The position numbers and the translations under genes are program-made. DNA of 64,000 nucleotides, taken from contig JANOYE010000093.1 of NCBI GenBank assembly GCA_031428695.1, forward strand, positions 1-64,000, in the 5' to 3' direction. The notes beneath the pieces are model-generated. The model saw nothing but the letters and a program-made list of their open reading frames with translations. It did not search any database and was not told the origin of the DNA. Position 1 is the first letter of the stretch; every line of letters starts with the position of its first letter. Origin of the DNA: JANYCG01 sp031428695 (GTDB lineage: Bacteria > Pseudomonadota > Gammaproteobacteria > Burkholderiales > Burkholderiaceae_C). Shown piece after piece: positions 8,262 to 17,046 of the stretch.

Positions 8262-8271
8262 TCGCCAATCC

Positions 8272-8514
8272 ATGCAAACACATATCGTCCCCATCGGCAA
8301 CTCGCTCGGCTTGCGGTTGCCTAAGGCGGTGCTTGAGTCGCTGCATCTCGTTCGCGCATCGGCGCTGAGCATCCAGGTGCGCGCTGACAGCATCGTGCTC
8401 AGGCCGCTCAAGTCGCCGAGGAAAAATTGGGCTGAAGCCTTTGCCGCCGAACCTGCAGCCGAGGGTGAAAACCTCTGGGGCGATATGCCCTTGGCCGAAG
8501 CCTGGGACGAATAA
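8272..8514 (+). CDS. mazE: MazE-like antitoxin (AbrB/SpoVT fold)
   Basis: An 80-residue protein opening with VPIGNSLGLRLPKAVLE, the swapped-hairpin DNA-binding pattern of MazE/PemI antitoxins, followed by an acidic C-terminal tail (GENLWGDMPLAEAWDE) that would wrap the toxin. It sits 2 bp upstream of the MazF-like toxin in one operon. It should neutralise the toxin and repress its own promoter through the palindrome at 8252. It lies immediately downstream of liuA. Confidence 0.9.
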   Translation: MQTHIVPIGNSLGLRLPKAVLESLHLVRASALSIQVRADSIVLRPLKSPRKNWAEAFAAEPAAEGENLWGDMPLAEAWDE

Positions 8515-8516
8515 GC

Positions 8517-8861
8517 ATGGCGACGCGGCCGGCGGCAGAGCGAAGTTTCCCCCGCCAGGGCGAGGTTTGGTGGGTCAACCTTGACCCAGCCGTGGGCAAG
8601 GAGATCAGCAAAAGGCGGCCCTGCCTGATCGTGTCGCCTGACGACATGAATGAACACCTGGCCACCGTGATCGCAGCGCCCATCACCAGCACCCTGCGAG
8701 AGTGGCCGACCCGCGTGAAAATCCGGCTGCAACGGCAAACCAGCTCGATCGCCCTGGATCAAATGCGGTCTGTTGACCGCGCCAGACTGGTCAAAAAAAT
8801 GACGGCCATCGACCCTGAACCCACGCTTGAAGTGCTGCGTGAAATGTTTGAAAAACCATGA
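8517..8861 (+). CDS. mazF: MazF/PemK-family endoribonuclease toxin
   Basis: A 114-residue toxin. Family blocks are RQGEVWWVNLDPAVGKE, then KRRPCLIVSPD, VIAAPITS and ALDQMRSVDRARL. Members cut mRNA at short sequence motifs when released from the antitoxin; the recognition site here is unknown. The toxin stop overlaps the carbonic anhydrase start (ATGA, 8858-8861), so a metabolic gene is translationally coupled to a toxin gene. Confidence 0.92.
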   Translation: MATRPAAERSFPRQGEVWWVNLDPAVGKEISKRRPCLIVSPDDMNEHLATVIAAPITSTLREWPTRVKIRLQRQTSSIALDQMRSVDRARLVKKMTAIDPEPTLEVLREMFEKP

Positions 8862-9517
8862 CCAACTCGATCCAAAACCTCTTTGACCACAACCGTGCCT
8901 GGGCCAGCGCCATAGCGCGCGAGCGCCCCGGCTTTTTCACCAACCTGAAGAACCAGCAGTCGCCCAAATACATGTGGATTGGCTGCTCAGACAGCCGCGT
9001 GCCGGCCAACCAGATTACTGGGCTTGAGCCGGGCGAAGTGTTCGTGCACCGCAACGTGGCGAACATCGTGGTGCATTCGGATTTGAACGCGCTCTCAACG
9101 ATTCAATTTGCGGTGGAGCGCCTCAAAGTGCAGCATGTGATGGTGGTGGGCCACTTCGGCTGTTCGGGTGTGCAGGCGGCCCTTGAAGGCGCGCGCATTG
9201 GGCTGGCTGACAACTGGCTGCGCCACATCCAAGACGTGCGGGATCGCCATCGTGGGTTGATCGAATCGTTGCCTGAAACCGTGCGGCACGATGCGCTGGT
9301 GAAACTCAATGTGATCGAGCAGGTGGTGCATGTGGCGCAAAGCACGGTGTTGCAAGACGCTTGGAGCCGAGGGCAAGTGGTGACGCTGCACGGCTGGGTG
9401 TACGGTGTGCATGACGGTTTGCTGCAAGACCTGGAAATGTCAGTTGCTGGGCTGGATTCCCTGGATGGCCAATATCTCAAAGCTGTTGAGGCTGTAAGTC
9501 TCGTAAAACCTGCGTAA
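8858..9517 (+). CDS. can: Beta-class carbonic anhydrase
   Basis: A 219-residue zinc enzyme interconverting CO2 and bicarbonate. Zinc ligands are Cys43 (in GCSDSRVP, with Asp45 and Arg47), His99 and Cys102 (in GHFGCSG). Bicarbonate would serve the biotin-dependent carboxylase encoded further along. The last seven codons and the TAA stop fall inside copy 2 of the 45-bp repeat, so the native C-terminus may have been replaced by repeat sequence. The start overlaps the mazF stop. Confidence 0.95.
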   Translation: MTNSIQNLFDHNRAWASAIARERPGFFTNLKNQQSPKYMWIGCSDSRVPANQITGLEPGEVFVHRNVANIVVHSDLNALSTIQFAVERLKVQHVMVVGHFGCSGVQAALEGARIGLADNWLRHIQDVRDRHRGLIESLPETVRHDALVKLNVIEQVVHVAQSTVLQDAWSRGQVVTLHGWVYGVHDGLLQDLEMSVAGLDSLDGQYLKAVEAVSLVKPA

Positions 9518-9540
9518 TCAGCTTCAATAAACATAGCAAC
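9496..9540 (+). repeat. 45-bp dispersed repeat, copy 2 (3' end of carbonic anhydrase)
   Basis: AAGTCTCG at 1-8, GCT at 26-28 and ATAGC at 39-43. It provides the last seven codons and the stop codon of the carbonic anhydrase gene and ends 11 bp before the aceK start. Same length and reading frame as copies 1 and 4. Confidence 0.75.
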
Positions 9541-9551
9541 TTCCAGTCACC

Positions 9552-11447
9552 ATGGCCACCAGCATGTTCCCCCAGCGGCTTGATTCAAGCCTGGCCTATG
9601 ACATCGCCAAAGCGATGATGGACGGCTTCAACCGCCACTACCGCTTGTTCCGCACCGAATCCGCGCGCGCCAAACACCGCTATGAAGTGGCAGATTGGCA
9701 CGGCCAGCAACGCGCCCAGCGCGAGAGAATCGAGTTTTACGACCTGCGTGTCAAAGAGTGCTCGACCCGGCTGGAGCGCGAATTCAAAGCCGACGACCAG
9801 CCGATGGACATCTGGCAACAAGTCAAGCTGCATTACATTGGCCTCTTGGTGAACCACCACCAGCCGGAATTGGCTGAGACGTTTTTCAATTCGGTCACCA
9901 CCAAAATCTTGCACCGCACGCACTTTCACAACGACTTCATCTTTGTGCGCCCGGCGGTCAGCACCGAATACATCGAGAACGGCGAACCCGAGGCCCGCCC
10001 CACTTACCGCGCCTAATACCCAACGCGCGAGACCATGCAGCCGGTGATCACCCAATTGGTGCGCGATTTCGACCTGCGGGTTGAGTTTGAAGACCTGGAG
10101 CGCGATGCCGACTTTGTCGTAACTGCGATGGGCGCGCGCCTGCAGAACGCGACGGTGCGCGCCAATTTCCAGATCCAGGTATTAACCAGCCTCTTCTTTC
10201 GCAACAAGGGCGCCTATGTGGTGGGCAAGCTGATCAACGGGTTCAACGAGTTTCCGTTCGCGCTGCCAATCCTGCACATCGAGCAAGATGATGAGGCGCT
10301 TCCCCGCTTGGTGATCGACGCCGCGCTGTTTGGCGAAGACGATCTGCTCATGTTGTTCAGTTTCGCCCGTGCCTACTTCATGGTGGACATGGAGATTCCT
10401 TCGGCCTACGTGCAGTTTCTGCGCAGCATGATGCCGCGCAAGCCGCGCAACGAAATTTACAGCGCGTTGGGGCTGCAAAAGCAGGGCAAGACGCTGTTCT
10501 ACCGCGATTTCCTGCACCACCTGCGCCATTCGAGCGACCAATTTCGCATTGCCCCTGGCATCAAGGGCATGGTGATGCTGGTGTTTGATTTGCCGTCTTT
10601 CCCCTATGTGTTCAAGGTCATCAAAGACTTTTATCCACCGCAAAAAGACACAACGCGCGAGCAGATCCAGGGCAAATAATTACTGTTCTAACAGCACGAC
10701 CGCGTAGGCCGCATGGCCGACACACTCGAATACAGCGAGGTGGCCTTCCCGCGCGAACGTTTTGAAGACGAGTTGATTGAGGAGATCAAGAAGTTCGCTC
10801 CGAGCCAGCTTGAAATCAGCGACCGGGACGCTGATGGCCGCGTCGAGGTGATCATCAAACACGTCTACATCGAGCGGCGCATGATTCCGCTGAACATCTA
10901 TTTGCAGGAAGCCTTTGACGCCGGTGGTGCAAAGCTGCACTCGCCCGGCGCCGAGTCAGACACAACGGCTGAGCCGGCGCCCGAAACGACACGTGCGCGC
11001 GAGCAGATCGAACGCGGCGTCATCGAATACGGCAACGCCATCAAAGACCTTGTCGCCGCCAACATCTTCCCCGGCGACATGTTGTGGAAAAACTTCGGCA
11101 TCACGCGCCATGGCAAGGTGGTGTTTTACGACTACGACGAGATCGAATACATCACTGACTGCAACTTCCGCAAGGTGCCCGAGCCGCGCAACGAAGAAGA
11201 CGAAATGAGCGGCGAAGTTTGGTACAAAGTCGGCCCCAAAGACGTGTTCCCCGAAACCTTCGGGCCTTTCTTGCTGGGCAACCCGGCAGTGCGTGGCGTC
11301 TTCATGAAACACCACGCTGATTTGCTGGAGGCCGCTTTCTGGCAGGGCCACAAAGAGCGCATTCAGGCCGGGCACGTGTTTGACGTGTTCCCCTACGAGC
11401 AGGAAAAGCGGTTTGCGCGGGGTCCGACCGCCGGGGTGCCCGCATGA
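9552..11447 (+). pseudogene. aceK: Isocitrate dehydrogenase kinase/phosphatase with three in-frame TAA codons
   Basis: AceK phosphorylates and dephosphorylates isocitrate dehydrogenase to divert carbon to the glyoxylate shunt. All 632 codons lie in one frame and match AceK from end to end, but TAA interrupts it at 10014, 10677 and 10689. By alignment with remembered relatives, the first two replace Tyr (TYRA-Y-YPT; QGK-Y-LL) and the third replaces Lys (K before QHDRVGRMAD). No frameshift is seen. The kinase motifs survive: APGIKGMVMLVF and VFKVIKDF before the second stop, GDMLWKNFG and FYDYDEI after it. Pieces are 9552-10016, 10035-10679 and 10713-11447; each later piece begins with ATG about 20 bp after a stop, so restart cannot be excluded. 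Confidence 0.85.
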
Positions 11448-11932
11448 TCTCGCGAGACACCTGGGAGCTGTGGAGTTTTATCGTTACCACGTTGGGCTTG
11501 CCGTTCGGCATCGGCATTTTTCTGTGGCAGCAACGCAAAGAGCGCGAAAACGAAGACGAAGAGGGATACCAGTTGCTGTCGGACGCCTACAACGATTTTT
11601 TGAAAGTGGTGCTGGCGCATCCCGACCTTCAGTTGCGCAGCAACGAGCCGCTGCAGAACCGCTCATCTGAGCAAAACGAACGCATGCTGGTGGTTTTCGA
11701 CATGTTGATTTCGCTTTTCGAGCGGGCCTACCTGGTGGCTTACAAGCCCACAATGAGCGAAGAAGAGCGACGCCGCTGGAACAGCTGGGACGACTACATG
11801 CGTGAATGGTGCCGCCGGGATGATTTCCATAATGCGATGCCCTTGTTATTGCGCGGCGAAGACCCTGATTTTCAGGCCTACATTCGCCGCGTGGCCACCC
11901 AAGAGCGCGGAAGTTTGATCCAATCGGGGTAG
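11444..11932 (+). CDS. Hypothetical protein with one N-terminal membrane helix
   Basis: A 162-residue protein with a single hydrophobic helix near the N-terminus (about residues 11-28, FIVTTLGLPFGIGIFLW) followed by a charged, soluble helical domain (WNSWDDYMREWCRRDDF). I do not recognise a named family. Its start overlaps the aceK stop (ATGA, 11444-11447), implying it was co-translated with aceK before that gene acquired stops. Confidence 0.7.
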   Translation: MISRDTWELWSFIVTTLGLPFGIGIFLWQQRKERENEDEEGYQLLSDAYNDFLKVVLAHPDLQLRSNEPLQNRSSEQNERMLVVFDMLISLFERAYLVAYKPTMSEEERRRWNSWDDYMREWCRRDDFHNAMPLLLRGEDPDFQAYIRRVATQERGSLIQSG

Positions 11933-11961
11933 CGCCCAGCGGCTGTGGCCCACGCTCCCAA

Positions 11962-12010
11962 CCTGTACATCTGCCCTTACATCCACCTTTACATCCACCT
12001 TTACATCTCA
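11962..12010 (+). repeat. Short tandem repeat upstream of thiolase
   Basis: Three to four imperfect units built on CCTTTACATCCA, with the better copies about 12 bp apart. It ends 11 bp before the thiolase start, so it overlaps the leader of that mRNA. It could arise by slippage or bind a regulator; nothing decides between these. Confidence 0.6.
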
Positions 12011-12021
12011 GGAGTATCCAA

Positions 12022-13203
12022 ATGAATGATCCCATCGTCATCGTCGGCGCAGCCCGCACCCCTATGGGCGCTTTTCAGGGAGATTTTTCCTCCCTGTCAG
12101 CCCATGATCTGGGCGGCGTGGCGATCAAGGCCGCTGTGGCCCGTGCTGGCATTTCGGCCGATGCCGTCAATGAAGTGCTGTTTGGCAATTGCCTGATGGC
12201 GGGCCAGGGCCAGGCGCCGGCCCGCCAGGCGGCCTTCAAAGGCGGTTTGCCCAACAGTGCGGGCGCTGTCACACTGTCCAAAATGTGCGGCTCAGGCATG
12301 AAGGCGGCCATGTTCGCACACGACATGTTGCTGGCCGGCACGCATGAGGTGATGGTGGCAGGTGGCATGGAGAGCATGACCAACGCGCCGCATTTGCTGC
12401 TCAAGGGCAGGAGCGGCATCCGCATCGGGCACGACCGCGTGATGGACCACATGATGCTCGACGGCTTGGAAGACGCTTACGAAGCAGGCCGCTCCATGGG
12501 CACGTTTGGCGAAGAATGCGCAGCCAAATACAACTTCACGCGCGAGCAACAAGACGCGTTTGCCACCGCGAGTGTGCAGCGCGCCCAGAAGGCGACCACG
12601 TCGGGCGCCTTCTCGGCAGAAATGGCCCCGGTCACAGTGAAGGGCCGTGCCGGCGACACGGTGATTTCGATTGACGAAGGCCCAGGCAAGATCAAGCTCG
12701 ACAAAATTCCCGCTTTGAAGGCGGCGTTCAAAAAAGACGGCACCATCACGGCGGCCAGCAGCTCCAGCATCAATGATGGCGCGTCTGCGCTGGTGATGAT
12801 GCGCGAATCGACCGCGAAGAAGTTCGGCTGCAAACCGCTGGCCAAAATTGTCGCCCATGCCATGCACGCACAAGAGCCCAACTGGTTCACCACGGCGCCG
12901 GTTGGTGCTGTTCAAAAGGTTTTGGCCAAAGCGGGCTGGAGCGTCAAAGACGTGCAGTTGTGGGAGGTGAACGAAGCCTTTGCCGTGGTGCCGATGGCGC
13001 TGATGAAGGAGTTGGGCGTCAGCCACGACATCGTCAACGTCAACGGCGGCGCTTGCGCGCTGGGGCACCCCATTGGCTCGAGCGGCTCGCGCATCATGGT
13101 GACGCTGATGTATGCCATGCAGGCGCGCGGGCTCAAAAAAGGCGTGGCGACACTGTGCATTGGCGGCGGTGAGGGCACGGCCTTGGCGCTGGAGATGGTT
13201 TAA
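12022..13203 (+). CDS. Acetyl-CoA C-acetyltransferase (thiolase II)
   Basis: A 393-residue thiolase that splits acetoacetyl-CoA into two acetyl-CoA or runs in reverse. The nucleophile is Cys89 (LSKMCGSGMK); the second active-site region reads GGACALGHPIGSSG (His) and the third CIGGGEG (Cys). Length matches the family. In this neighbourhood it would finish leucine breakdown, where HMG-CoA lyase releases acetoacetate. A Shine-Dalgarno-like AGGAG precedes the ATG. Confidence 0.94.
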   Translation: MNDPIVIVGAARTPMGAFQGDFSSLSAHDLGGVAIKAAVARAGISADAVNEVLFGNCLMAGQGQAPARQAAFKGGLPNSAGAVTLSKMCGSGMKAAMFAHDMLLAGTHEVMVAGGMESMTNAPHLLLKGRSGIRIGHDRVMDHMMLDGLEDAYEAGRSMGTFGEECAAKYNFTREQQDAFATASVQRAQKATTSGAFSAEMAPVTVKGRAGDTVISIDEGPGKIKLDKIPALKAAFKKDGTITAASSSSINDGASALVMMRESTAKKFGCKPLAKIVAHAMHAQEPNWFTTAPVGAVQKVLAKAGWSVKDVQLWEVNEAFAVVPMALMKELGVSHDIVNVNGGACALGHPIGSSGSRIMVTLMYAMQARGLKKGVATLCIGGGEGTALALEMV

Positions 13204-13383
13204 ATGCTGAAAATAATCGTGTATTATGAATATTTGTGTTTATTATGATTATTTTACGTTTTGATAATCATCTAAATATATAGCAAATATTTAAATAAAT
13301 ACGTGACTTAAACCAGCTAATAGTGTATCTCTATATTTGAAAAATATTTATTTCATGCTTAAGCGCAAGCTTCGATCCATCCT
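13204..13383. other. AT-rich spacer between thiolase and acyl-CoA dehydrogenase genes
   Basis: About 180 bp far richer in A and T than its surroundings. It holds a dyad with arms AAATAATC (13211-13218) and GATTATTT (13247-13254) and copy 3 of the 45-bp repeat. No terminator-like GC hairpin is seen. It resembles the AT-rich spacer before the cupin gene (37992-38199) in layout. Confidence 0.6.
13265..13309 (-). repeat. 45-bp dispersed repeat, copy 3 (intergenic)
   Basis: Read on the minus strand it has AAGTCACG at 1-8 and TTGCTATA around 24-31. It is the closest relative of copy 6 (38115): the first dozen bases are identical and the flanks are both AT-rich. Confidence 0.7.
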
Positions 13384-14511
13384 GTGATCCTCTCCTCTGA
13401 ACAAGAAATGGTTCGCGATGCCTTGCGCGAGTTTGCGCAAGCGGAGTTGTGGCCCAACGCTGCGCGCTGGAGCCACGAGCGGCACTTTCCAAGAGAAGCC
13501 CTGCGGGGCCTGGCCAAGCTGGGCGCCTACGGCATCTGTGTGCCGGAAGAGTTTGGCGGGGCGAACCTCGACTACCTTTCACTGGCCCTGGTGCTCGAAG
13601 AAATCGCGGCGGGCGATGGCGGCACCAGCACCATCATCAGCGTGACGAACTGCCCTGTGAACGCCATCCTGCTGAACTACGGCAGCGCCGAGCAGAAGAA
13701 AAAATGGCTGACGCCGCTTGCGCAAGGCAAGTTGCTCGGCGCGTTTTGCCTGACCGACCCGCACGTGGGCTCGGACGCCTCGTCCCTGAAAACCACGGCA
13801 GTGAAGGTGGGTGGCGACTATGTGATCAACGGCGTCAAGCAGTTCATCACCAGCGGTAAAAACGGCGACGTCGCCATCGTTATTGCAGTCACCGACAAAG
13901 GCGCAGGCAAAAAAGGCATGAGCGCCTTTTTGGCGCCCACCGATTCACCCGGTTACGTAGTGGCACGTCTTGAAGACAAGATGGGCCAGCACAGCAGCGA
14001 CACGGCGCAGATCAATTTCGACAACTGCCACGTGCCCAGCGAGAATTTGATTGGTCAAGAGGGCGAGGGCTACAAAATTGCCTTGGGCGGCTTGGAAGGC
14101 GGGCGCATCGGCATTGCCGCGCAAAGCGTTGGCATGGCGCGCAGCGCGCTCGACTGCGCCATTGCCTATGCCAAAGAGCGCACAAGTTTTGGCCAAAACA
14201 TCTTCAGCCACCAGGCGGTGGGTTTTCGGCTCGCCGACTGCGCCACGCAGCTCGAAGCGGCGCGGCAACTGATCTGGCACGCCGCATCGCTGCGCGATGC
14301 TGGCAGGCCCTGCCTGAAAGAAGCCGCGATGGCCAAGCTTTTTGCCAGTGAAATGGCCGAGCGGGTAAGCAGCGCCGCGCTCCAGACGCTTGGCGGTTAC
14401 GGGTATGTGAGCGACTTTCCGGTCGAACGCATCTGCCGCGACGTGCGGGTGTGCCAGATTTACGAAGGCACCTCCGACATCCAGAAAATGATCATCCAAC
14501 GCAGCCTTTGA
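13384..14511 (+). CDS. Acyl-CoA dehydrogenase
   Basis: A 375-residue FAD enzyme introducing a 2,3-double bond into an acyl-CoA. Family signatures are CLTDPHVGSDASSL and TLGGYGY, and the catalytic Glu is in the usual place in IYEGTSDIQ. The exact substrate (short or branched chain) cannot be read from sequence. The start is a GTG: a stop lies eight codons upstream with no ATG between. Spacer 13204-13383 precedes it. It is followed after 30 bp by the GGDEF gene. Confidence 0.9.
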   Translation: MILSSEQEMVRDALREFAQAELWPNAARWSHERHFPREALRGLAKLGAYGICVPEEFGGANLDYLSLALVLEEIAAGDGGTSTIISVTNCPVNAILLNYGSAEQKKKWLTPLAQGKLLGAFCLTDPHVGSDASSLKTTAVKVGGDYVINGVKQFITSGKNGDVAIVIAVTDKGAGKKGMSAFLAPTDSPGYVVARLEDKMGQHSSDTAQINFDNCHVPSENLIGQEGEGYKIALGGLEGGRIGIAAQSVGMARSALDCAIAYAKERTSFGQNIFSHQAVGFRLADCATQLEAARQLIWHAASLRDAGRPCLKEAAMAKLFASEMAERVSSAALQTLGGYGYVSDFPVERICRDVRVCQIYEGTSDIQKMIIQRSL

Positions 14512-14541
14512 GTCCAAGTGCCCTCCCCAAGCGCCCTCCCC

Positions 14542-15813
14542 ATGACCCAGAAACTGACCGCCGAGCAGGTAATGAGCTTGTTGCACGAGAACCTGGGCGC
14601 CGCCGTCAGCATCATGGATCGGGAGTTCAACCTCAGATACGTCAATGTCGGATTCGCGCAAGGCTTTGATGAAAACCCGCAGGCGCTGGTGGGCCGCAAC
14701 ATTCGAGACGTCTACAGCGATTCCGACTTCGCCGAATTTTCGCCTCATCTGTACCGCGCCTTGTCCGGCGAAACAGTGAGTTACGAGCGGGTAGGGCGGC
14801 TGCGCCAGCGCCGCGCCATCTGGCGCACGGTGTCTTTGTCGCCCTGGCGGGATGCCGGGGGCGGCGTCGCCGGCATCGTCATGTCGTCGCTTGCTGTGCA
14901 TGAGCTCATGGTTGCCACCGATTCGCTGCGCGCAGCCAATGAACGGCTGTCATCACACATGGACAACAGTCCGTTGACGGTATTTGAGTTCGATGCCGAT
15001 TTGCGTGTCACGCGGGTCTCCAGCCGCGTGCAGGAGCTGCTGGGAATGCAGCCCTCGGAGGTTGTCGGGCACGGGTTGTGGGCGGTGGTGGGCCAAGAGC
15101 CGCAGTCCGAAGACTTGAGGGCCGCGTTCGCCCGCTTGCAGAGCGGCGAAGAAACCAGCAACCGGGTCGTCTCAACACACCGCCGCGCCGATGGCGCCAA
15201 GGTATTTTGCGAATGGTTCAATTCCGCCTTGATGGGGGTCGACGGACAGGTGAGCTCCTTGATGTGCCTGGTGGAAGACCGCACCCTGCGCGTGCTGGCC
15301 GAGTCGCAATTGCGCGTGCTGGCGATGACAGACCAACTCACCGGGTTGCCCAACCGCACGGCGTTCATCGAGAAGCTCAAAGGCTCGTTGACCCGTGCCG
15401 TGCGAAGCCGTCAGGCGGTGGTGCTGCTCTTCATCGACCTGGATGGATTCAAGAGCGTGAACGACAACTTCGGCCATGCCAGCGGCGACGAAGTGCTGCG
15501 CGAAGTGGCGCGGCGCCTTCAAAGCGCCATCCGGGACTCCGACGCAGTGTGCCGCATGGGGGGCGACGAATTCGTGGTGCTGCTCGACACCGAGGTGCAG
15601 GAGGCCACGGCCGAACGCATGTGCAAGCGCATCTTGGCCGTGCTGGGGCCGCCGTGTGTGTTCAGCAATGGGCAGGCTTATGTCGGCGCGTCGATTGGTG
15701 TGGCCAGGCAGCCGCCCTTGTTTGTTCAGCCGCATGAGCTGCTGCAACGGGCGGATGCTGCCATGTACGAGGCCAAGCGCGCGGGCAAAGGCAGGGTGAG
15801 TTTCGCCACTTGA
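14542..15813 (+). CDS. PAS-PAS-GGDEF diguanylate cyclase
   Basis: A 423-residue sensor enzyme that makes cyclic-di-GMP, favouring the sessile, polysaccharide-producing state. Two PAS-like domains occupy about residues 10-125 and 130-255, and the GGDEF domain runs from about 270 to the end. The active site is intact (MGGDEF near residue 340), and an RxxD inhibitory site (RDSD) sits five residues before it, so product inhibition is expected. No membrane segment is seen, so it is cytosolic. ATG 14542 is chosen; an in-frame GTG at 14518 is an alternative. Confidence 0.93.
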   Translation: MTQKLTAEQVMSLLHENLGAAVSIMDREFNLRYVNVGFAQGFDENPQALVGRNIRDVYSDSDFAEFSPHLYRALSGETVSYERVGRLRQRRAIWRTVSLSPWRDAGGGVAGIVMSSLAVHELMVATDSLRAANERLSSHMDNSPLTVFEFDADLRVTRVSSRVQELLGMQPSEVVGHGLWAVVGQEPQSEDLRAAFARLQSGEETSNRVVSTHRRADGAKVFCEWFNSALMGVDGQVSSLMCLVEDRTLRVLAESQLRVLAMTDQLTGLPNRTAFIEKLKGSLTRAVRSRQAVVLLFIDLDGFKSVNDNFGHASGDEVLREVARRLQSAIRDSDAVCRMGGDEFVVLLDTEVQEATAERMCKRILAVLGPPCVFSNGQAYVGASIGVARQPPLFVQPHELLQRADAAMYEAKRAGKGRVSFAT

Positions 15814-15910
15814 CGCCCGGCCAGGCGCAGTGGCATTCGCCGCGTGGCTGCAGGGCAAATAATCCAAACATTCACATAGTCATCTTTCAACCAGCCTTCA
15901 AGGAGCACAT

Positions 15911-16321
15911 ATGCCTATCACCAAGGGCTTCCGGCAATTCGTCGATGAAGCCATGAAAGAAGTCAAGACCTACTCGGTTGCGCAGGTGCAAGCGCGCCTG
16001 GGCCAGCCGGGTGTGCAGATCGTCGATATCCGCGATGTGCGTGAGTTGAACGACGGCACCATCGCGGGCGCATGCCACGCGCCGCGTTGCATGTTGGAGT
16101 TTTGGGTCGATCCAGACTCGCCCTATTTCAAGAAGATGTTCGCCGACGAAAGCAAAGAATTCATTCTGTTTTGCGGCGCTGGCTGGCGCAGCGCGCTGGC
16201 CGCGAAGACCTTGCAAGACATGGGCATGACCAATGTCGCGCATATTGGCGGTGGTTATGGCGATTGGGTCAAAGCCGGTGCACCGACTGAGACGCTGGCG
16301 CAGTACAAAGCCCGCAAATAG
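15911..16321 (+). CDS. Rhodanese-like domain protein
   Basis: A 136-residue single-domain rhodanese. Blocks are VQIVDIRDVREL, HAPRCMLEF and the active-site loop CGAGWRSA with the catalytic Cys near residue 88. Such proteins move sulfane sulfur, but the acceptor is unknown. A strong AGGAG precedes the ATG by 7 bp. It stands alone between the diguanylate cyclase and a HAD phosphatase, 9 bp upstream of the latter. Confidence 0.93.
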   Translation: MPITKGFRQFVDEAMKEVKTYSVAQVQARLGQPGVQIVDIRDVRELNDGTIAGACHAPRCMLEFWVDPDSPYFKKMFADESKEFILFCGAGWRSALAAKTLQDMGMTNVAHIGGGYGDWVKAGAPTETLAQYKARK

Positions 16322-16330
16322 GCGCGCCAC

Positions 16331-16999
16331 ATGACGAGGTTCCAGGCGGTTCTATTTGATTGCGACGGCGTGCTGGTGGACAGCGAGCCCATCACCAATG
16401 GCGTCTTGCGTGAAATGTTGGCCGAGCGCGGCTGGCACATCACCCAAGAAGAGTGCATGCGCACTTTTGTCGGCAAGGCATTGAAAGATGAAACGGCGCA
16501 GATCGAAAAACGCACCGGCGCTGCCGTGTCCGCGGCGTGGCTTGCCGAATTTGCAGAGCGCCGAAATGCGGCGCTGATGCTGCGCGTTCTGGCGGTTCCG
16601 AACGTGGTTGACGCGGTGCGCCAGATCCACGCGGCTTACCCAGGGCGGATTGCCTGCGCATCAGGCGCCGACCGGCGCAAGGTCGAGTTGCAGCTGCGCA
16701 AAGTCGGGCTGTTTGACTGTTTTGAAGGCCGCATTTTCAGCGGTTATGAAACACCACGATCCAAACCTTTTCCGGATGTGTATTTAGCCGCCGCAGCGGC
16801 ACTCGCTGTCGATGCGGCCCATTGTGCGGTGGTGGAAGACACGGTGCCGGGCGTGACCGCCGGCGTCTCGGCCAAATCAACCGTGTTTGCCTATTCGCCG
16901 CCCAGCACGTTTCATGTGAGCCCGCAGCAGTTGCGGCAGGCAGGCGCACATCACCACTTCGTGGACATGGCCCATTTGCCGCCGCTTTTGGTGGCGTGA
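16331..16999 (+). CDS. HAD-superfamily phosphatase (phosphoglycolate phosphatase/beta-PGM-like)
   Basis: A 222-residue HAD subfamily IA hydrolase. The nucleophile motif is LFDCDGVLVDSEP, the Ser/Thr motif lies at ACASGADRRK, and the acidic motif at VVEDTVPG. A cap domain of about 60 residues sits between motifs 1 and 2. The substrate is probably a sugar phosphate or phosphoglycolate-type compound, not resolvable here. It is 47 bp upstream of liuB and on the same strand. Confidence 0.9.
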   Translation: MTRFQAVLFDCDGVLVDSEPITNGVLREMLAERGWHITQEECMRTFVGKALKDETAQIEKRTGAAVSAAWLAEFAERRNAALMLRVLAVPNVVDAVRQIHAAYPGRIACASGADRRKVELQLRKVGLFDCFEGRIFSGYETPRSKPFPDVYLAAAAALAVDAAHCAVVEDTVPGVTAGVSAKSTVFAYSPPSTFHVSPQQLRQAGAHHHFVDMAHLPPLLVA

Positions 17000-17046
17000 T
17001 GGCCTGGCTGCGGAAAATTTAGAAGAAGAACACGGAGAATTTTCAA

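Noticed and set aside
10014..10691. Stop-codon recoding (TAA read as Tyr or another residue) in aceK
   Set aside because: Neighbouring genes such as carbonic anhydrase and the thiolase end normally at TAA, and the three sites would need two different amino acids. Local nonsense mutation is simpler.
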